Source: Cellulomonas soli
GTDB taxonomy: Bacteria; Actinomycetota; Actinomycetes; Actinomycetales; Cellulomonadaceae
Assembly: GCF_013409305.1 (NCBI RefSeq)
Contig: NZ_JACBZJ010000001.1
Coordinates: 1,116,001-1,180,000 of the forward strand
Direction: 5' to 3'
DNA length: 64,000 nucleotides
Part shown: positions 44,253 to 53,043 of the stretch, one piece after another
Numbering within the stretch: the stretch's first letter is position 1
How the letters are laid out: the number at the start of each line of letters is the position of its first letter
Translations under genes and position numbers: made by a program
Notes under the pieces: model-generated
The model's input: only the letters and a program-made list of their open reading frames with translations
What the model was told of the DNA's origin: nothing
Database searches by the model: none

Positions 44253-46352
44253 TCAGCGGCGCACGTGCTTCTCGGGCACGGGTGCGTCGCTCGAGGCACG
44301 CTGCGCCTTGAACCAGGCACGCGCCTCGTCCTGCCGCTCGGCCTCGACGCCCGACGCGATCGGGGCGCGCAGGTGCGCCTGCTCGTAGCCGAACGCGTCG
44401 ACCAGCTCCTGCGCGTGCGGCCGCAGGCGGGCCAGCAGACGGTCGATGTACGAGGTGACGGTCCGCGCCCGCCCGGCCGAGAGCCGGCCGTTGACCAGGT
44501 ACCAGGACAGGTGCGCCTCGATGAGCCGCAGGCCGAACAGGTCGCGCAGCCAGGTGACGACCTGCCGCGTGCCCCTGTCGTCGATGCGGGCGAGCGCCGC
44601 GGTGAACGACTCCCACTGCACGAGGTCGGCGTGCGCCTGCGCCGCCTCGATGAGCTGGTGCTGGTACTGGTTGAACAGCGCGGCGGCCTGCGCGGGCGAG
44701 GCCTTCTGCGCGGGGCGCAGACCGGCGGCGATCTCGGCGACCATCGTCTCGACGCGGTCCACGAGCAGCTCGCGCTGCGTCGAGGTGTCGCGCAGGTGGC
44801 CGACCGAGCGACGGGGGTCGCCGACGTCGGTGATGGTCTGCAGGGCACGGACGAGCGGGGTGCGGTAGCGGGCGGCGTCGGCCGCGCGCTCGGCGACGAG
44901 CCGGGCGACCTTGACCGCGTCGAGGTGGCGCATGTCCTTGGCGTAGTCGGCGAGCAGCCGCTTGCCGACCAGCTGCAGCAGGACGGTGTTGTCGCCCTCG
45001 AACGTGGCGAACACGTCGAGGTCCGCGCGCAGCCCGGTGATCCTGTTCTCGGCGAGGAAGCCCGCGCCACCGCAGGCCTCACGCGCGGTCTGCAGCGTGC
45101 GCAGCGCCTGCCAGGTCGAGGACGCCTTGAGCGCCGCGGCCATCGTCTCGAGGTCCTCGCGCGTCTCCTCGGTGTCGTTGCGACCGGAGAACACGTCGTC
45201 GAACAGGGCGAGCAGGTCCTCGTGCGCGAACCCGGACGCGTAGGCCGAGGCGACGAGGGGCAGCAGACGGCGCTGGTGCTCGGCGTAGTCGAGCAGCACG
45301 GTCTCCTCGCCGGTCGCGCCCTGGAACTGCCGACGCTGGTTGGCGTAGGTGACGGCGATCGTCAGACCGATGCGTGCCGCACCCACGGCCGCGCCGTCGA
45401 GCGAGACCCGGCCCTGCACGAGCGTGCCGAGCATGGTGAAGAACCGACGGCCCGGGCTGGCGATCGACGAGGTGTACGTGCCGTCCGCGGCGACGTCGCC
45501 GTACCGGTTGAGCAGGTTGGTGCGCGGCACCCGCACGCCGGTGAAGTGCAGGCGGCCGTTGTCGATGCCGTTGAGCCCGCCCTTGAGCCCGTCGTCCTCG
45601 CCGCCGATGCCGGGCAGGAAGGCGCCGTGCTCGTCCTTGAGCGGCACGTACAGGGCGTGCACGCCGTGGTTGACCGGGCCTTCGCCGGGTGCCGCGGTGA
45701 TGAGCTGGGCGAACACGACGGCGGCCGTGCCGTGCAGCGCGGCGTTGCCGAGGTAGTCCTTCCAGGCCGCCCGGAACGGGGTGTCGATCACGAACTCCTG
45801 GGTCGCCGGGTCGTACGTGGCGGTCGTGCCGATCGCGGCGACGTCGGAGCCGTGGCCCGTCTCGGTCATCGCGAACGCACCGGGGACCTTCAGGGAGAGC
45901 GCGTCGGCCAGGAACTCGTCGTGGTTGCGCTCGGTGCCCAGGTGCAGGATCGCCGAGGCGAACAGGCCCCACTGCACGCCCGACTTGATCTGCACCGACG
46001 GGTCGGCGGACACGAGCTCCTCGAACCGGGACAGCGAGCCGCCGTGGTCGTCCACGCCACCGAACCGGGCGGGGAACGCCCGGTTCATGCTGCCGGTCGC
46101 CGCCAGGGCGCGCAGCTGGGCCAGGACGCGCTCGCGATGCTCGGCCATCGACAGGCCGTCGACCTGGTGGAACTGGGGGTCGGCCATGAGCGCCCGGGCG
46201 GAGCGGCGCAGCTCGGGGTAGTGGCCGAGCAGCACCTCGTGCAGGCGCTCGACGTCGACGCCGGTCTCGGCGTCGAGCCGGGGGTCGCCGGGCTCGACGG
46301 TGGCGCCGAGCCTTCCGTTGGTGCGGTCGGGGCGGGGTGTGGTCGTGGTCAT
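44253..46352 (-). CDS. Acyl-CoA dehydrogenase / acyl-CoA oxidase-like flavoenzyme
   Basis: Introduces the alpha-beta double bond in acyl-CoA. 699 aa, longer than ordinary dehydrogenases (~390 aa) and close to the peroxisomal oxidase type. Flavin-site block AMTETGHGSDVAAIGTTATYD near 190, DNGRLHFTGVRVPRTNLLNRYGDV near 300, and FEGDNTVLLQLVGKRLL near 460, typical of acyl-CoA oxidases. Whether electrons go to ETF or O2 cannot be told. Its start overlaps the TetR stop by four bases, and it faces the thiolase operon across that regulator. Confidence 0.9.
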   Translation of the reverse strand: MTTTTPRPDRTNGRLGATVEPGDPRLDAETGVDVERLHEVLLGHYPELRRSARALMADPQFHQVDGLSMAEHRERVLAQLRALAATGSMNRAFPARFGGVDDHGGSLSRFEELVSADPSVQIKSGVQWGLFASAILHLGTERNHDEFLADALSLKVPGAFAMTETGHGSDVAAIGTTATYDPATQEFVIDTPFRAAWKDYLGNAALHGTAAVVFAQLITAAPGEGPVNHGVHALYVPLKDEHGAFLPGIGGEDDGLKGGLNGIDNGRLHFTGVRVPRTNLLNRYGDVAADGTYTSSIASPGRRFFTMLGTLVQGRVSLDGAAVGAARIGLTIAVTYANQRRQFQGATGEETVLLDYAEHQRRLLPLVASAYASGFAHEDLLALFDDVFSGRNDTEETREDLETMAAALKASSTWQALRTLQTAREACGGAGFLAENRITGLRADLDVFATFEGDNTVLLQLVGKRLLADYAKDMRHLDAVKVARLVAERAADAARYRTPLVRALQTITDVGDPRRSVGHLRDTSTQRELLVDRVETMVAEIAAGLRPAQKASPAQAAALFNQYQHQLIEAAQAHADLVQWESFTAALARIDDRGTRQVVTWLRDLFGLRLIEAHLSWYLVNGRLSAGRARTVTSYIDRLLARLRPHAQELVDAFGYEQAHLRAPIASGVEAERQDEARAWFKAQRASSDAPVPEKHVRR

Positions 46353-47278
46353 CGGTTCTCCTCGTCGAGCGTGACCGTGTCCGGTGGGGGTGTGTGCAGC
46401 GGGTCGGACGATGGGGGTACGGGGGTGTCGGCGACGCCGCCGAGGGGTCCGCGGCCTCGGGCGAGCAGGCCGACGGGCCCGGCCCAGAGCCAGGCGGCGA
46501 CCTGCGCGGTGAGGGTCTGCCGGTCGGGCACGCCGGGCTCGTCGCGGTGCGCCATCCACCACTCGCCGGATCCGCGGACGAAGCCGACGGCTCCCGCGGC
46601 CCAGGGCTCGGCGAGCTGGCGTGCGAGCTCCTCGGCCCGCACGACGTCCGCGCCGGCGCCGGACCCCACGTGCTCCTCGGCCATGGCCCGGGCGAACGGT
46701 GCCGCCACCAGCGCGGTGACCGAGTCGAGGAAGTGGCCGAGGGGTCCGCCGGACTCGACCGACCCGTCGCGTGTGACGAACGCGTACACGTGCGGCGAGG
46801 ACTCGATCATCTCGAGGTAGACGGCGACCATGGCGCGCAGCCCTTCGCGCGGCGTCGGTGCGACGCGCAGCACGCCTTCGAGGGCGCCCTGGATCTGCAG
46901 CACGACGGCCTCGGCGACGGCGATCTGCAGCCCGGTCTTGTCGGCGAAGTACCGGTAGACGATCGACTTCGACGTGCCGGCGGCTGCGGCGATCTCCTCC
47001 ATGGAGACGTCGGGGCCGCGGTGGTGCACGGTCTTGCGCGCGATGCGCACGAGCTCGGCCCGGCGGGCCTCGCGGTGGTCGACCCAGCGGGTGGCGCGCC
47101 CGTCGGGCGGGTACGCGGGCATCTCGGGGGGCGGTTCGGTCGGCGAGACCGGCGGGCCTGCGGCAGGGGTGGCGGGGCGGCCGGTGGCGAGGGCACGCAG
47201 GTCACGGACGGGCATCCCGGGGGTGCCCGTCGGCGTCCGGCTCGTCGTCGTCGACGGGCCCGGTGTGATCTGGCTCAC
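46349..47278 (-). CDS. TetR-family regulator with long N-terminal extension
   Basis: 309 aa by GTG 47278. TetR HTH at about 75-120 (RAELVRIARKTVHHRGPDVSMEEIAAAAGTSKSIVYRYFADKTGL). The first ~70 residues are Pro/Thr-rich and unlike the family; a start further in (ATG near 47215 or 47125) is possible. The regulator is upstream of and coupled to the acyl-CoA dehydrogenase, and divergent from thiolase-fabG-maoC, so it probably controls both. Confidence 0.87.
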   Translation of the reverse strand: MSQITPGPSTTTSRTPTGTPGMPVRDLRALATGRPATPAAGPPVSPTEPPPEMPAYPPDGRATRWVDHREARRAELVRIARKTVHHRGPDVSMEEIAAAAGTSKSIVYRYFADKTGLQIAVAEAVVLQIQGALEGVLRVAPTPREGLRAMVAVYLEMIESSPHVYAFVTRDGSVESGGPLGHFLDSVTALVAAPFARAMAEEHVGSGAGADVVRAEELARQLAEPWAAGAVGFVRGSGEWWMAHRDEPGVPDRQTLTAQVAAWLWAGPVGLLARGRGPLGGVADTPVPPSSDPLHTPPPDTVTLDEENR

Positions 47279-47407
47279 GGAACCGAAGGTATCAGGTACT
47301 GTGGGTTTCGGACACCATGTCGGGACTTTCGACCCTCGACACTCCCGCGCGACGGGCCGCACGATCACCCGACGCGGGACATCACGACGACGTGAGAGGA
47401 ACGCAGC
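47279..47407. promoter_or_regulatory. Divergent control region of the fatty-acid cluster
   Basis: 129 bases between TetR and thiolase genes. A plus-strand TACTGT -10 lies at 47297. CCGAA (47283) and TTCGG (47307) are a weak inverted repeat around it and could be part of a TetR site. Ribosome site GAGAGGAA lies before the thiolase ATG. Confidence 0.4.
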
Positions 47408-48733
47408 ATGGCCACCCCCACCCCGCAGCGCCGCGCCTACGTACTGGGCGGCAACCGCATCCCGTTCGCCCGCGCCGGCGGCCCCTACGCCCACGCGTCC
47501 AACCAGGACATGCTCACCGTCGCGCTCGACGGGCTCGTCGCCCGCTACGGCCTGCAGGGCGAACGCATCGGCGAGGTCGCCGCCGGAGCCGTGCTCAAGC
47601 ACAGCCGCGACTTCAACCTCACGCGCGAGTCCGTGCTCGGCTCCGCGCTGTCCGCCGAGACCCCCGCCTACGACGTGCAGCAGGCCTGCGCGACCGGCCT
47701 CGAGACGCTCGTCTCGCTGAGCAACAAGATCCGCCTCGGCCAGCTCGAGTCCGCGATCTCCGGCGGCGTCGACACGACCTCCGACGCGCCCATCGCCGTC
47801 AGCGACCGCCTGCGTCGCGCGCTGCTCGACCTGTCCCGCGCCAAGACCGCCGGGCAGAAGCTCGCCGCCGCCGCGAAGATCCGCCCCAAGGACCTCGCCC
47901 CCTCCACGCCGCGCACCTCCGAACCGCGCACAGAGCTGTCGATGGGCGAGCACCAGGCGATCACCACCGCGCAGTGGGGCATCACGCGCGAGGCGCAGGA
48001 CCAGCTCGCACTCGCCAGCCACCTCAACCTCGCCGCCGCGTGGGACGCCGGGTTCTTCGACGACCTCGTCACCCCGTACCGCGGGCTGATCCGCGACCAG
48101 AACCTGCGCGCCGACTCCTCGCTCGAGAAGCTCGCCGGCCTCAAGCCCACGTTCGGGCTCGGCCTGGACACCCCCGCGACCATGACCGCCGGCAACTCGA
48201 CCCCGCTCACCGACGGCGCCTCGACGGTGCTGCTCGGCTCGCAGGAGTGGGCCTCGGCGCACGACCTCACACCGCTGGCCGCCGTGATCGACGCCGAGGC
48301 CGCCGCGGTCGACTTCATGCACGGGGACGACGGGCTGCTCATGGCCCCCGTGTTCGCCGTGCCGCGGCTGCTCGCCCGCAACGGGCTCACGCTCGACGAC
48401 CTCGAGCTCATCGAGATCCACGAGGCGTTCGCCTCGACCGTGCTGTGCGCGCTGGCCGCGTGGGAGTCCGACGACTTCGGCCGCGAGCGCCTCGGCCTGG
48501 ACGGCGCGTTCGGCAAGGTCGACCGCGACCGGCTCAACGTGCACGGCTCGTCGCTCGCCGCCGGGCACCCGTTCGCCGCGACCGGCGGGCGCATCGTCGC
48601 GACGGTCTCCGCCGAGCTGCACCGTCGCCGCGTCGCTCGCCTGGCCGCCGGGGACGACAGGCCACCGCGGGCGCTCGTCTCGATCTGCGCCGCCGGTGGC
48701 CTGGGCCTGACCGCACTGCTGGAGGCAGCGTGA
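47408..48733 (+). CDS. Acetyl-CoA C-acetyltransferase (thiolase, FadA2/FadI type)
   Basis: Cleaves 3-ketoacyl-CoA or condenses acetyl-CoA. 441 aa. Nucleophile Cys in VQQACATGLE near residue 97; HEAFAS near 338, GHPFAATGGR near 385 and the acid Cys in CAAGGLG near 425. ATG 47408. First of three co-directional genes with 3-ketoacyl reductase and dehydratase, the same gene set as mycobacterial fadA2-fabG4-htdX. Confidence 0.93.
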   Translation: MATPTPQRRAYVLGGNRIPFARAGGPYAHASNQDMLTVALDGLVARYGLQGERIGEVAAGAVLKHSRDFNLTRESVLGSALSAETPAYDVQQACATGLETLVSLSNKIRLGQLESAISGGVDTTSDAPIAVSDRLRRALLDLSRAKTAGQKLAAAAKIRPKDLAPSTPRTSEPRTELSMGEHQAITTAQWGITREAQDQLALASHLNLAAAWDAGFFDDLVTPYRGLIRDQNLRADSSLEKLAGLKPTFGLGLDTPATMTAGNSTPLTDGASTVLLGSQEWASAHDLTPLAAVIDAEAAAVDFMHGDDGLLMAPVFAVPRLLARNGLTLDDLELIEIHEAFASTVLCALAAWESDDFGRERLGLDGAFGKVDRDRLNVHGSSLAAGHPFAATGGRIVATVSAELHRRRVARLAAGDDRPPRALVSICAAGGLGLTALLEAA

Positions 48734-48807
48734 GCACCACCGGCCGTACCCCTGGAAGCACCCCTGGACGCACCCCTGCCGGATCGCGACGCGAGAGCGG
48801 AACCGAG

Positions 48808-50166
48808 ATGAGCGACACCTACCTGCGGCTCGTGAACAGCGGCGTCACCGCGAAGATCGCCAAGCAGCTCGGGCTGCCCCGGCCCTCCCCGCTGCAGCGC
48901 TACACCCCTGGTCAGCCGCTCGTCGACGGACCCGTGCTCGTGCTCGGCACCGGCAAGGACACCGACGCGATCGCCGGGCTGCTCGCCGCACCGACGGCCG
49001 ACTTCGGCTGGGACCTCGACGTGCACCGGCACGCCACACCCGACACACGCTGGGCCGCCTTGGTGCTGGTGCTCAGCGAGGTCGTGCACCCCGACGACCT
49101 GACCGCACCCGTGCTCGAGGCCGCGTCCGTGCTGCGCAGCCTGAAGAGCGGCGCGCGCGTCGTGACGATCTCCCGGCCCGCCGGGGACGACGACGCCCCC
49201 GCGATGTCGGCCGCCCGGCAGGGGGTCGACGGGTTCCTGCGGTCGCTGGCCAAGGAGCTGCGCGGCGGGTCGACCGGCAACGGCGTCGTCGTGGCCGACG
49301 GCGTGCCCGTCACCGCCCCCGCGGCCGTCGGGGCGCTGCGGTTCTTCCTGTCGACGCGTTCGGCGTTCGTCGACGGGCAGCTGCTCGCCGTCGACTCCGA
49401 GACCGGGTCGCTGCCCGACGACTGGGACCGGCCGCTGGCCGGACGCGTCGCCGTCGTCACCGGGGCGGCCCGCGGCATCGGCGCGGCCATCGTCGACGTT
49501 CTCGCGCGCGACGGCGCGACCGTCGTGGCCGTCGACGTGCCCGCCGCCGGGGAGCAGCTGGCCGCCGTCGCCAACCGGGTGCGCGGCACCGCGCTGCAGG
49601 TCGACGTCACCGCCGAGGACGCCGGTCGGCGCATCCTCGACCACGCCCTGGCCCGGCACGGACGGCTCGACATCGTGGTGCACAACGCCGGGATCACGCG
49701 CGACAAGCTGCTCGCCAACATGAAGCCCGACCAGTGGGGCTCGGTGCTGGCCGTCAACATCGCCGCGCAGCTGCGCATCAACGAGACGCTGCTGACCTCG
49801 GGCGACTTCACCGACGCGCCGCGCATCGTCTCGCTCGCCTCGACGTCGGGCATCGCCGGCAACCGCGGGCAGACCAACTACGCGACGTCCAAGGGCGGGG
49901 TCATCGGCATGGTGCGGGCCACCGCGCCGCTGCTCGCCCCGTTCGGCGGCACCGCCAACGCCGTGGCACCGGGGTTCATCGAGACCGAGATGACCGCCCG
50001 GATCCCGGCCCTGACCCGGCAGGTCGCCCGGCGGCTCAACTCGCTGCAGCAGGGCGGGCAGCCGGTCGACGTCGCCGAGACCGTCGCGTTCCTCGCCTCG
50101 CCGCAGGCCGGCGGGATCGTCGGGCGGGTGCTGCGGGTCTGCGGGCAGAACATGGTCGGTCAGTGA
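48808..50166 (+). CDS. fabG4: FabG4-type high-molecular-weight 3-oxoacyl-(ACP/CoA) reductase
   Basis: NAD(P)H reduction of 3-oxoacyl thioesters. 452 aa, with a degenerate N-terminal flavodoxin-like domain (about 1-205) before a full SDR domain (about 208-452). SDR marks: VTGAARGIGAAIVD near 218, NAGITRDKLLANMKPDQW near 297, Ser-Tyr-Lys triad in SLASTSGIAGNRGQTNYATSKGG near 340-362. It matches mycobacterial FabG4 closely in length and order as I know it. ATG 48808 is chosen by that comparison; GTG 48730, overlapping the thiolase stop (GTGA), would add 26 residues. Confidence 0.93.
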   Translation: MSDTYLRLVNSGVTAKIAKQLGLPRPSPLQRYTPGQPLVDGPVLVLGTGKDTDAIAGLLAAPTADFGWDLDVHRHATPDTRWAALVLVLSEVVHPDDLTAPVLEAASVLRSLKSGARVVTISRPAGDDDAPAMSAARQGVDGFLRSLAKELRGGSTGNGVVVADGVPVTAPAAVGALRFFLSTRSAFVDGQLLAVDSETGSLPDDWDRPLAGRVAVVTGAARGIGAAIVDVLARDGATVVAVDVPAAGEQLAAVANRVRGTALQVDVTAEDAGRRILDHALARHGRLDIVVHNAGITRDKLLANMKPDQWGSVLAVNIAAQLRINETLLTSGDFTDAPRIVSLASTSGIAGNRGQTNYATSKGGVIGMVRATAPLLAPFGGTANAVAPGFIETEMTARIPALTRQVARRLNSLQQGGQPVDVAETVAFLASPQAGGIVGRVLRVCGQNMVGQ

Positions 50167-51098
50167 CGGCGGACCTCGACCTGCCCGTGGGGACGCCCGG
50201 GCACGCACCGGTCGTCGTCGAGCTGCCGGGGGTGCCCGGGCTCGGCGGGACGTACGCGCGCGGACTCGCGACCGGCGGACGGCTGGCTGTCGCCCGACGG
50301 ACCGGCTCCGCACCCACCGCCCTGGCCGACGTGCGGTACGTCGCCCGAGGTGTGCGCGCCGACGCCGACCACCTCACCGCGTACCAGCACCTGCTCGGCG
50401 AGTCCGGCAGCGACGCCCTGCCCGCCGGGTTCGTGCACGTGCTCGCCTTCCCCGTCGCGACCGCACTCATGGCCCGGGCCGACTTCCCGCTGCCGATGCT
50501 CGGCCTGGTCCACCTGGCCAACCGGGTCGAGCAGCACCGACCCCTCGGCCTGGACGACACGTTCGACGTGCACGCCCACGCCGAAGGGCTGCGACCCCAC
50601 CGGTCGGGCACGCAGGTCGACCTCGTCACGGAGGCGCACGTGGACGGCACGCTCGCCTGGCGGGGTGTCTCGACGTACCTGGCCAAGGGCCTCCGCCTCG
50701 CCGAGGACGACGGGGCCGCGGCCGACGAGCCGCCCCGCGCCGCGTTCGAGCCGCCCGTGCCCACCGGGCAGTGGCGGCTCGACGGCGACACCGGCCAGCG
50801 GTACGCGGCCGTGTCCGGGGACGTGAACCCCATCCACACCTCCACCCTCGGCGCCAAGGCCCTCGGGTTCCCGCGGCGGATCGCGCACGGGATGTACACC
50901 GCCGCCCGGGCGCTGGCCGACGTCGGCGCCGCCCGCGGGGACGCGTTCGCCTGGACCGTCACGTTCGACAAGCCCGTGCTGCTGCCGGGCGCGGTCGCCG
51001 TGCGGGTCGCCCGCGAGGGCGACGGGTTCGCCTACGCGGGGTGGCACCCGCGGAGCGGGAAGCCGCACCTGCGGGGCACGGTCACGCCCCGTCCCTGA
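50163..51098 (+). CDS. MaoC-like (R)-hydroxyacyl thioester dehydratase, HtdX type
   Basis: Hydrates/dehydrates 3-hydroxyacyl-CoA or ACP. 311 aa with a double hot-dog fold. The hydratase-2 motif YAAVSGDVNPIHTSTLGAKALGFPRRIAHGMYT lies near 215-247, with the catalytic Asp and His. GTG 50163 overlaps the fabG4 stop by four bases. Last gene of the set; its final 17 bases overlap the next minus-strand gene. Confidence 0.92.
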   Translation: MTADLDLPVGTPGHAPVVVELPGVPGLGGTYARGLATGGRLAVARRTGSAPTALADVRYVARGVRADADHLTAYQHLLGESGSDALPAGFVHVLAFPVATALMARADFPLPMLGLVHLANRVEQHRPLGLDDTFDVHAHAEGLRPHRSGTQVDLVTEAHVDGTLAWRGVSTYLAKGLRLAEDDGAAADEPPRAAFEPPVPTGQWRLDGDTGQRYAAVSGDVNPIHTSTLGAKALGFPRRIAHGMYTAARALADVGAARGDAFAWTVTFDKPVLLPGAVAVRVAREGDGFAYAGWHPRSGKPHLRGTVTPRP

Positions 51099-51561
51099 GG
51101 TCGGCCCTCCACGCCGCCGACGCCCGTCCGACTTCGGTGAGGTACTGGTCGCGGTCGAAGTGCAGGTCGAGCAGATCCCACGACCTGCCCTCGTGCCTGG
51201 CGGCCCTGTCGGCGAGCGGGCCGTCGAAGACACCGACATAGTCGCGGAAGTCGACCCACGACACACGACGCCCGTCCGGCGATGCGACGACCGCCGGGGC
51301 GATCACGCCGCAGCCGGCGATGCCGCAGGAGCACAGGTACAGGGCCACCCGCTGCCCGTGCTCCACCGGGACGAGCGGTGAGGTCTCGCGCAGCATCTCG
51401 GCGGGGTCGAACCCTCGCCACGCCGGCCGGACCGTGGCGAAGAGGTCCTTGCCGTCGACCAGGATCTGCACCACAGGTCGGTCCGATCGGCCGTCGAGCA
51501 CCTCGACGCGCAGAGACAGGCGGGACAGGTGGGGGCCGCGGCGTCGCGGAGCATCAGTCAT
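51082..51561 (-). CDS. Conserved protein with CxCGxxGCG motif, unknown
   Basis: 159 aa. A beta-rich N-terminus (LRVEVLDGRSDRPVVQILVDGKDLF), then YLCSCGIAGCGVIAPAVV near 75-92 whose three Cys could bind metal, then a helical C-terminus. I do not recognise the family by name. ATG 51561. Convergent overlap of 17 bases with the maoC gene. Confidence 0.75.
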   Translation of the reverse strand: MTDAPRRRGPHLSRLSLRVEVLDGRSDRPVVQILVDGKDLFATVRPAWRGFDPAEMLRETSPLVPVEHGQRVALYLCSCGIAGCGVIAPAVVASPDGRRVSWVDFRDYVGVFDGPLADRAARHEGRSWDLLDLHFDRDQYLTEVGRASAAWRADLRDGA

Positions 51562-51717
51562 GAGGGCGGCGTTCGTCGGTACGCCGGGACCATCGACGGC
51601 GGCTCGCGAACGAACCGATCGCAGGTTCGCCGTCCACGGACGGCGAAGGTTGGCAGGGCGAAGGTACGGGCGACCACCCGAGGGGAGCAAGGCCCGGGCG
51701 TCCTCTACGGTCGTCCC

Positions 51718-52446
51718 GTGACGAGCCTCGACGCCCTGTGGGACTTCGACGACCCGGCCGCGTCCGAGGAGCGGTTCCGTGCGGCCGCCGCTGCGGCCGG
51801 CGACGCTGCACGCGCGGACGTCCTGCGGACCCAGGTGGCCCGCGCGCTGGGGCTGCAGGGACGGTTCGACGAGGCCCGCCTGCTGCTCGGCAGCCTGACG
51901 TCGAACAGCCCGGAGGTCCGGACGCGGGTGCTGCTCGAGCGGGGGCGGGTGCTCCGGTCCTCCGGGGAGTCGTCGGCCGCGGAGCCCTTGTTCCGCGCCG
52001 CGGCGGTCCAGGCAGCCGGGGCAGGGCTGGACGGGCTGGAGGTCGACGCGCTGCACATGGTCGCCCTCACGCTCGAGGGGCAGGACCAGGTCGATGCGAC
52101 CGTGCGGGCGCTCAAGCGGGCGCGGTCCTCCACCGACCCGGCGGCGCTCGCGTGGGAGCCGTCGCTGCTGAACAACCTCGGCATGGCCTGCTCGGGGCTC
52201 GGCGACTGGACGCGGGCGCTGGCGGCGTTCGAGGAGGCACTCGCGCTGCGGCGGACCGCCGGGGACGTCGGGCCCGTCAACGTCGCCCGGTGGATGGTCG
52301 CGTGGGCGCTGCGGAACCTCGGCCGGACGGACGAGGCCCTCGCTCGGCAGCGCGAGCTGAAGGCCGACCTCGTGGCCGCCGGGCTCGAGGACCCGTACGT
52401 CGACGAGGAGATCGCGCTGCTCGAGGGCGGGACCGCCGGCCCGTAA
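51718..52446 (+). CDS. TPR-repeat protein
   Basis: 242 aa of tetratricopeptide-like helices: ADVLRTQVARALGLQGRFDEARLLLG, SLLNNLGMACSGLGDWTRALAAFEEALALRR, and ARWMVAWALRNLGRTDEALARQREL. No catalytic domain; likely a protein-interaction scaffold. GTG 51718 is six bases after TACGGT, with no ribosome site, hence leaderless. Not obviously linked to neighbours. Confidence 0.82.
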   Translation: MTSLDALWDFDDPAASEERFRAAAAAAGDAARADVLRTQVARALGLQGRFDEARLLLGSLTSNSPEVRTRVLLERGRVLRSSGESSAAEPLFRAAAVQAAGAGLDGLEVDALHMVALTLEGQDQVDATVRALKRARSSTDPAALAWEPSLLNNLGMACSGLGDWTRALAAFEEALALRRTAGDVGPVNVARWMVAWALRNLGRTDEALARQRELKADLVAAGLEDPYVDEEIALLEGGTAGP

Positions 52447-52460
52447 CGATCTCGCGGGTG

Positions 52461-53030
52461 TCAGGCCAGCCGCGCCAGCAGCCCGTCGCGTGCGGCTGGC
52501 CACTCCTCGGCCAGGATCGACAGGTACACCGAGTCGCTGCGGGTGCCGTCGGTTCGCAACCGGTGCCGGCGCAGGACGCCCTCGCGCACCGCGCCGAGCC
52601 GTTCGATCGCGGCGACCGAGCGGGTGTTGAGCACGTCCGCGCGGAACGCGACGCGCACCAGGCCGAGCTCCTCGAACGCGTGCCGGAGCAGCAGGTACTT
52701 GCACGCCGGGTTGTTCGTGGTGCCCCACCACACGGGCGCGTAGAACGTGTTGCCGATCTCGACGCGACCGACGTGCGGCTCGAGGTCGTAGTAGGACGTG
52801 CTCCCGCGCACGGCGCCGGTGGCCTGGTCGAGCACCGCGAAGCTGAGGCGGCCGGGCTGCGCCTGGGCGGTCGTGATCCAGCTGCGCATCGCGTCGACGC
52901 CCTGCGGCGTCGGGGTGGTCATCCCGGCCCAGATGCGGTCGTCGACGAAGGCGGCCAGGCCGGCGGCGTGCGACTCGTCCAGCGGGACCAACCGGGTCCC
53001 GTACCCCTCGAGCGTCAGGTCGTGCAGCAT
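52461..53030 (-). CDS. GNAT-family N-acetyltransferase (RimJ/RimL-like)
   Basis: 189 aa. Fold features: LVPLDESHAAGLAAFVDD at the start, YYDLEPHVGRVEIGNTFYAPVWWGTTNNPACKYLLLRHAFEELGLVRV near 80-128, NTRSVAAIERLGAVREGVLRRHR for the acetyl-CoA site. Looks like a RimJ/RimL relative; substrate unknown. ATG 53030 is 13 bases after the permease stop, so the two are probably co-transcribed. Confidence 0.85.
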   Translation of the reverse strand: MLHDLTLEGYGTRLVPLDESHAAGLAAFVDDRIWAGMTTPTPQGVDAMRSWITTAQAQPGRLSFAVLDQATGAVRGSTSYYDLEPHVGRVEIGNTFYAPVWWGTTNNPACKYLLLRHAFEELGLVRVAFRADVLNTRSVAAIERLGAVREGVLRRHRLRTDGTRSDSVYLSILAEEWPAARDGLLARLA

Positions 53031-53043
53031 GCGGGTGATCCTG

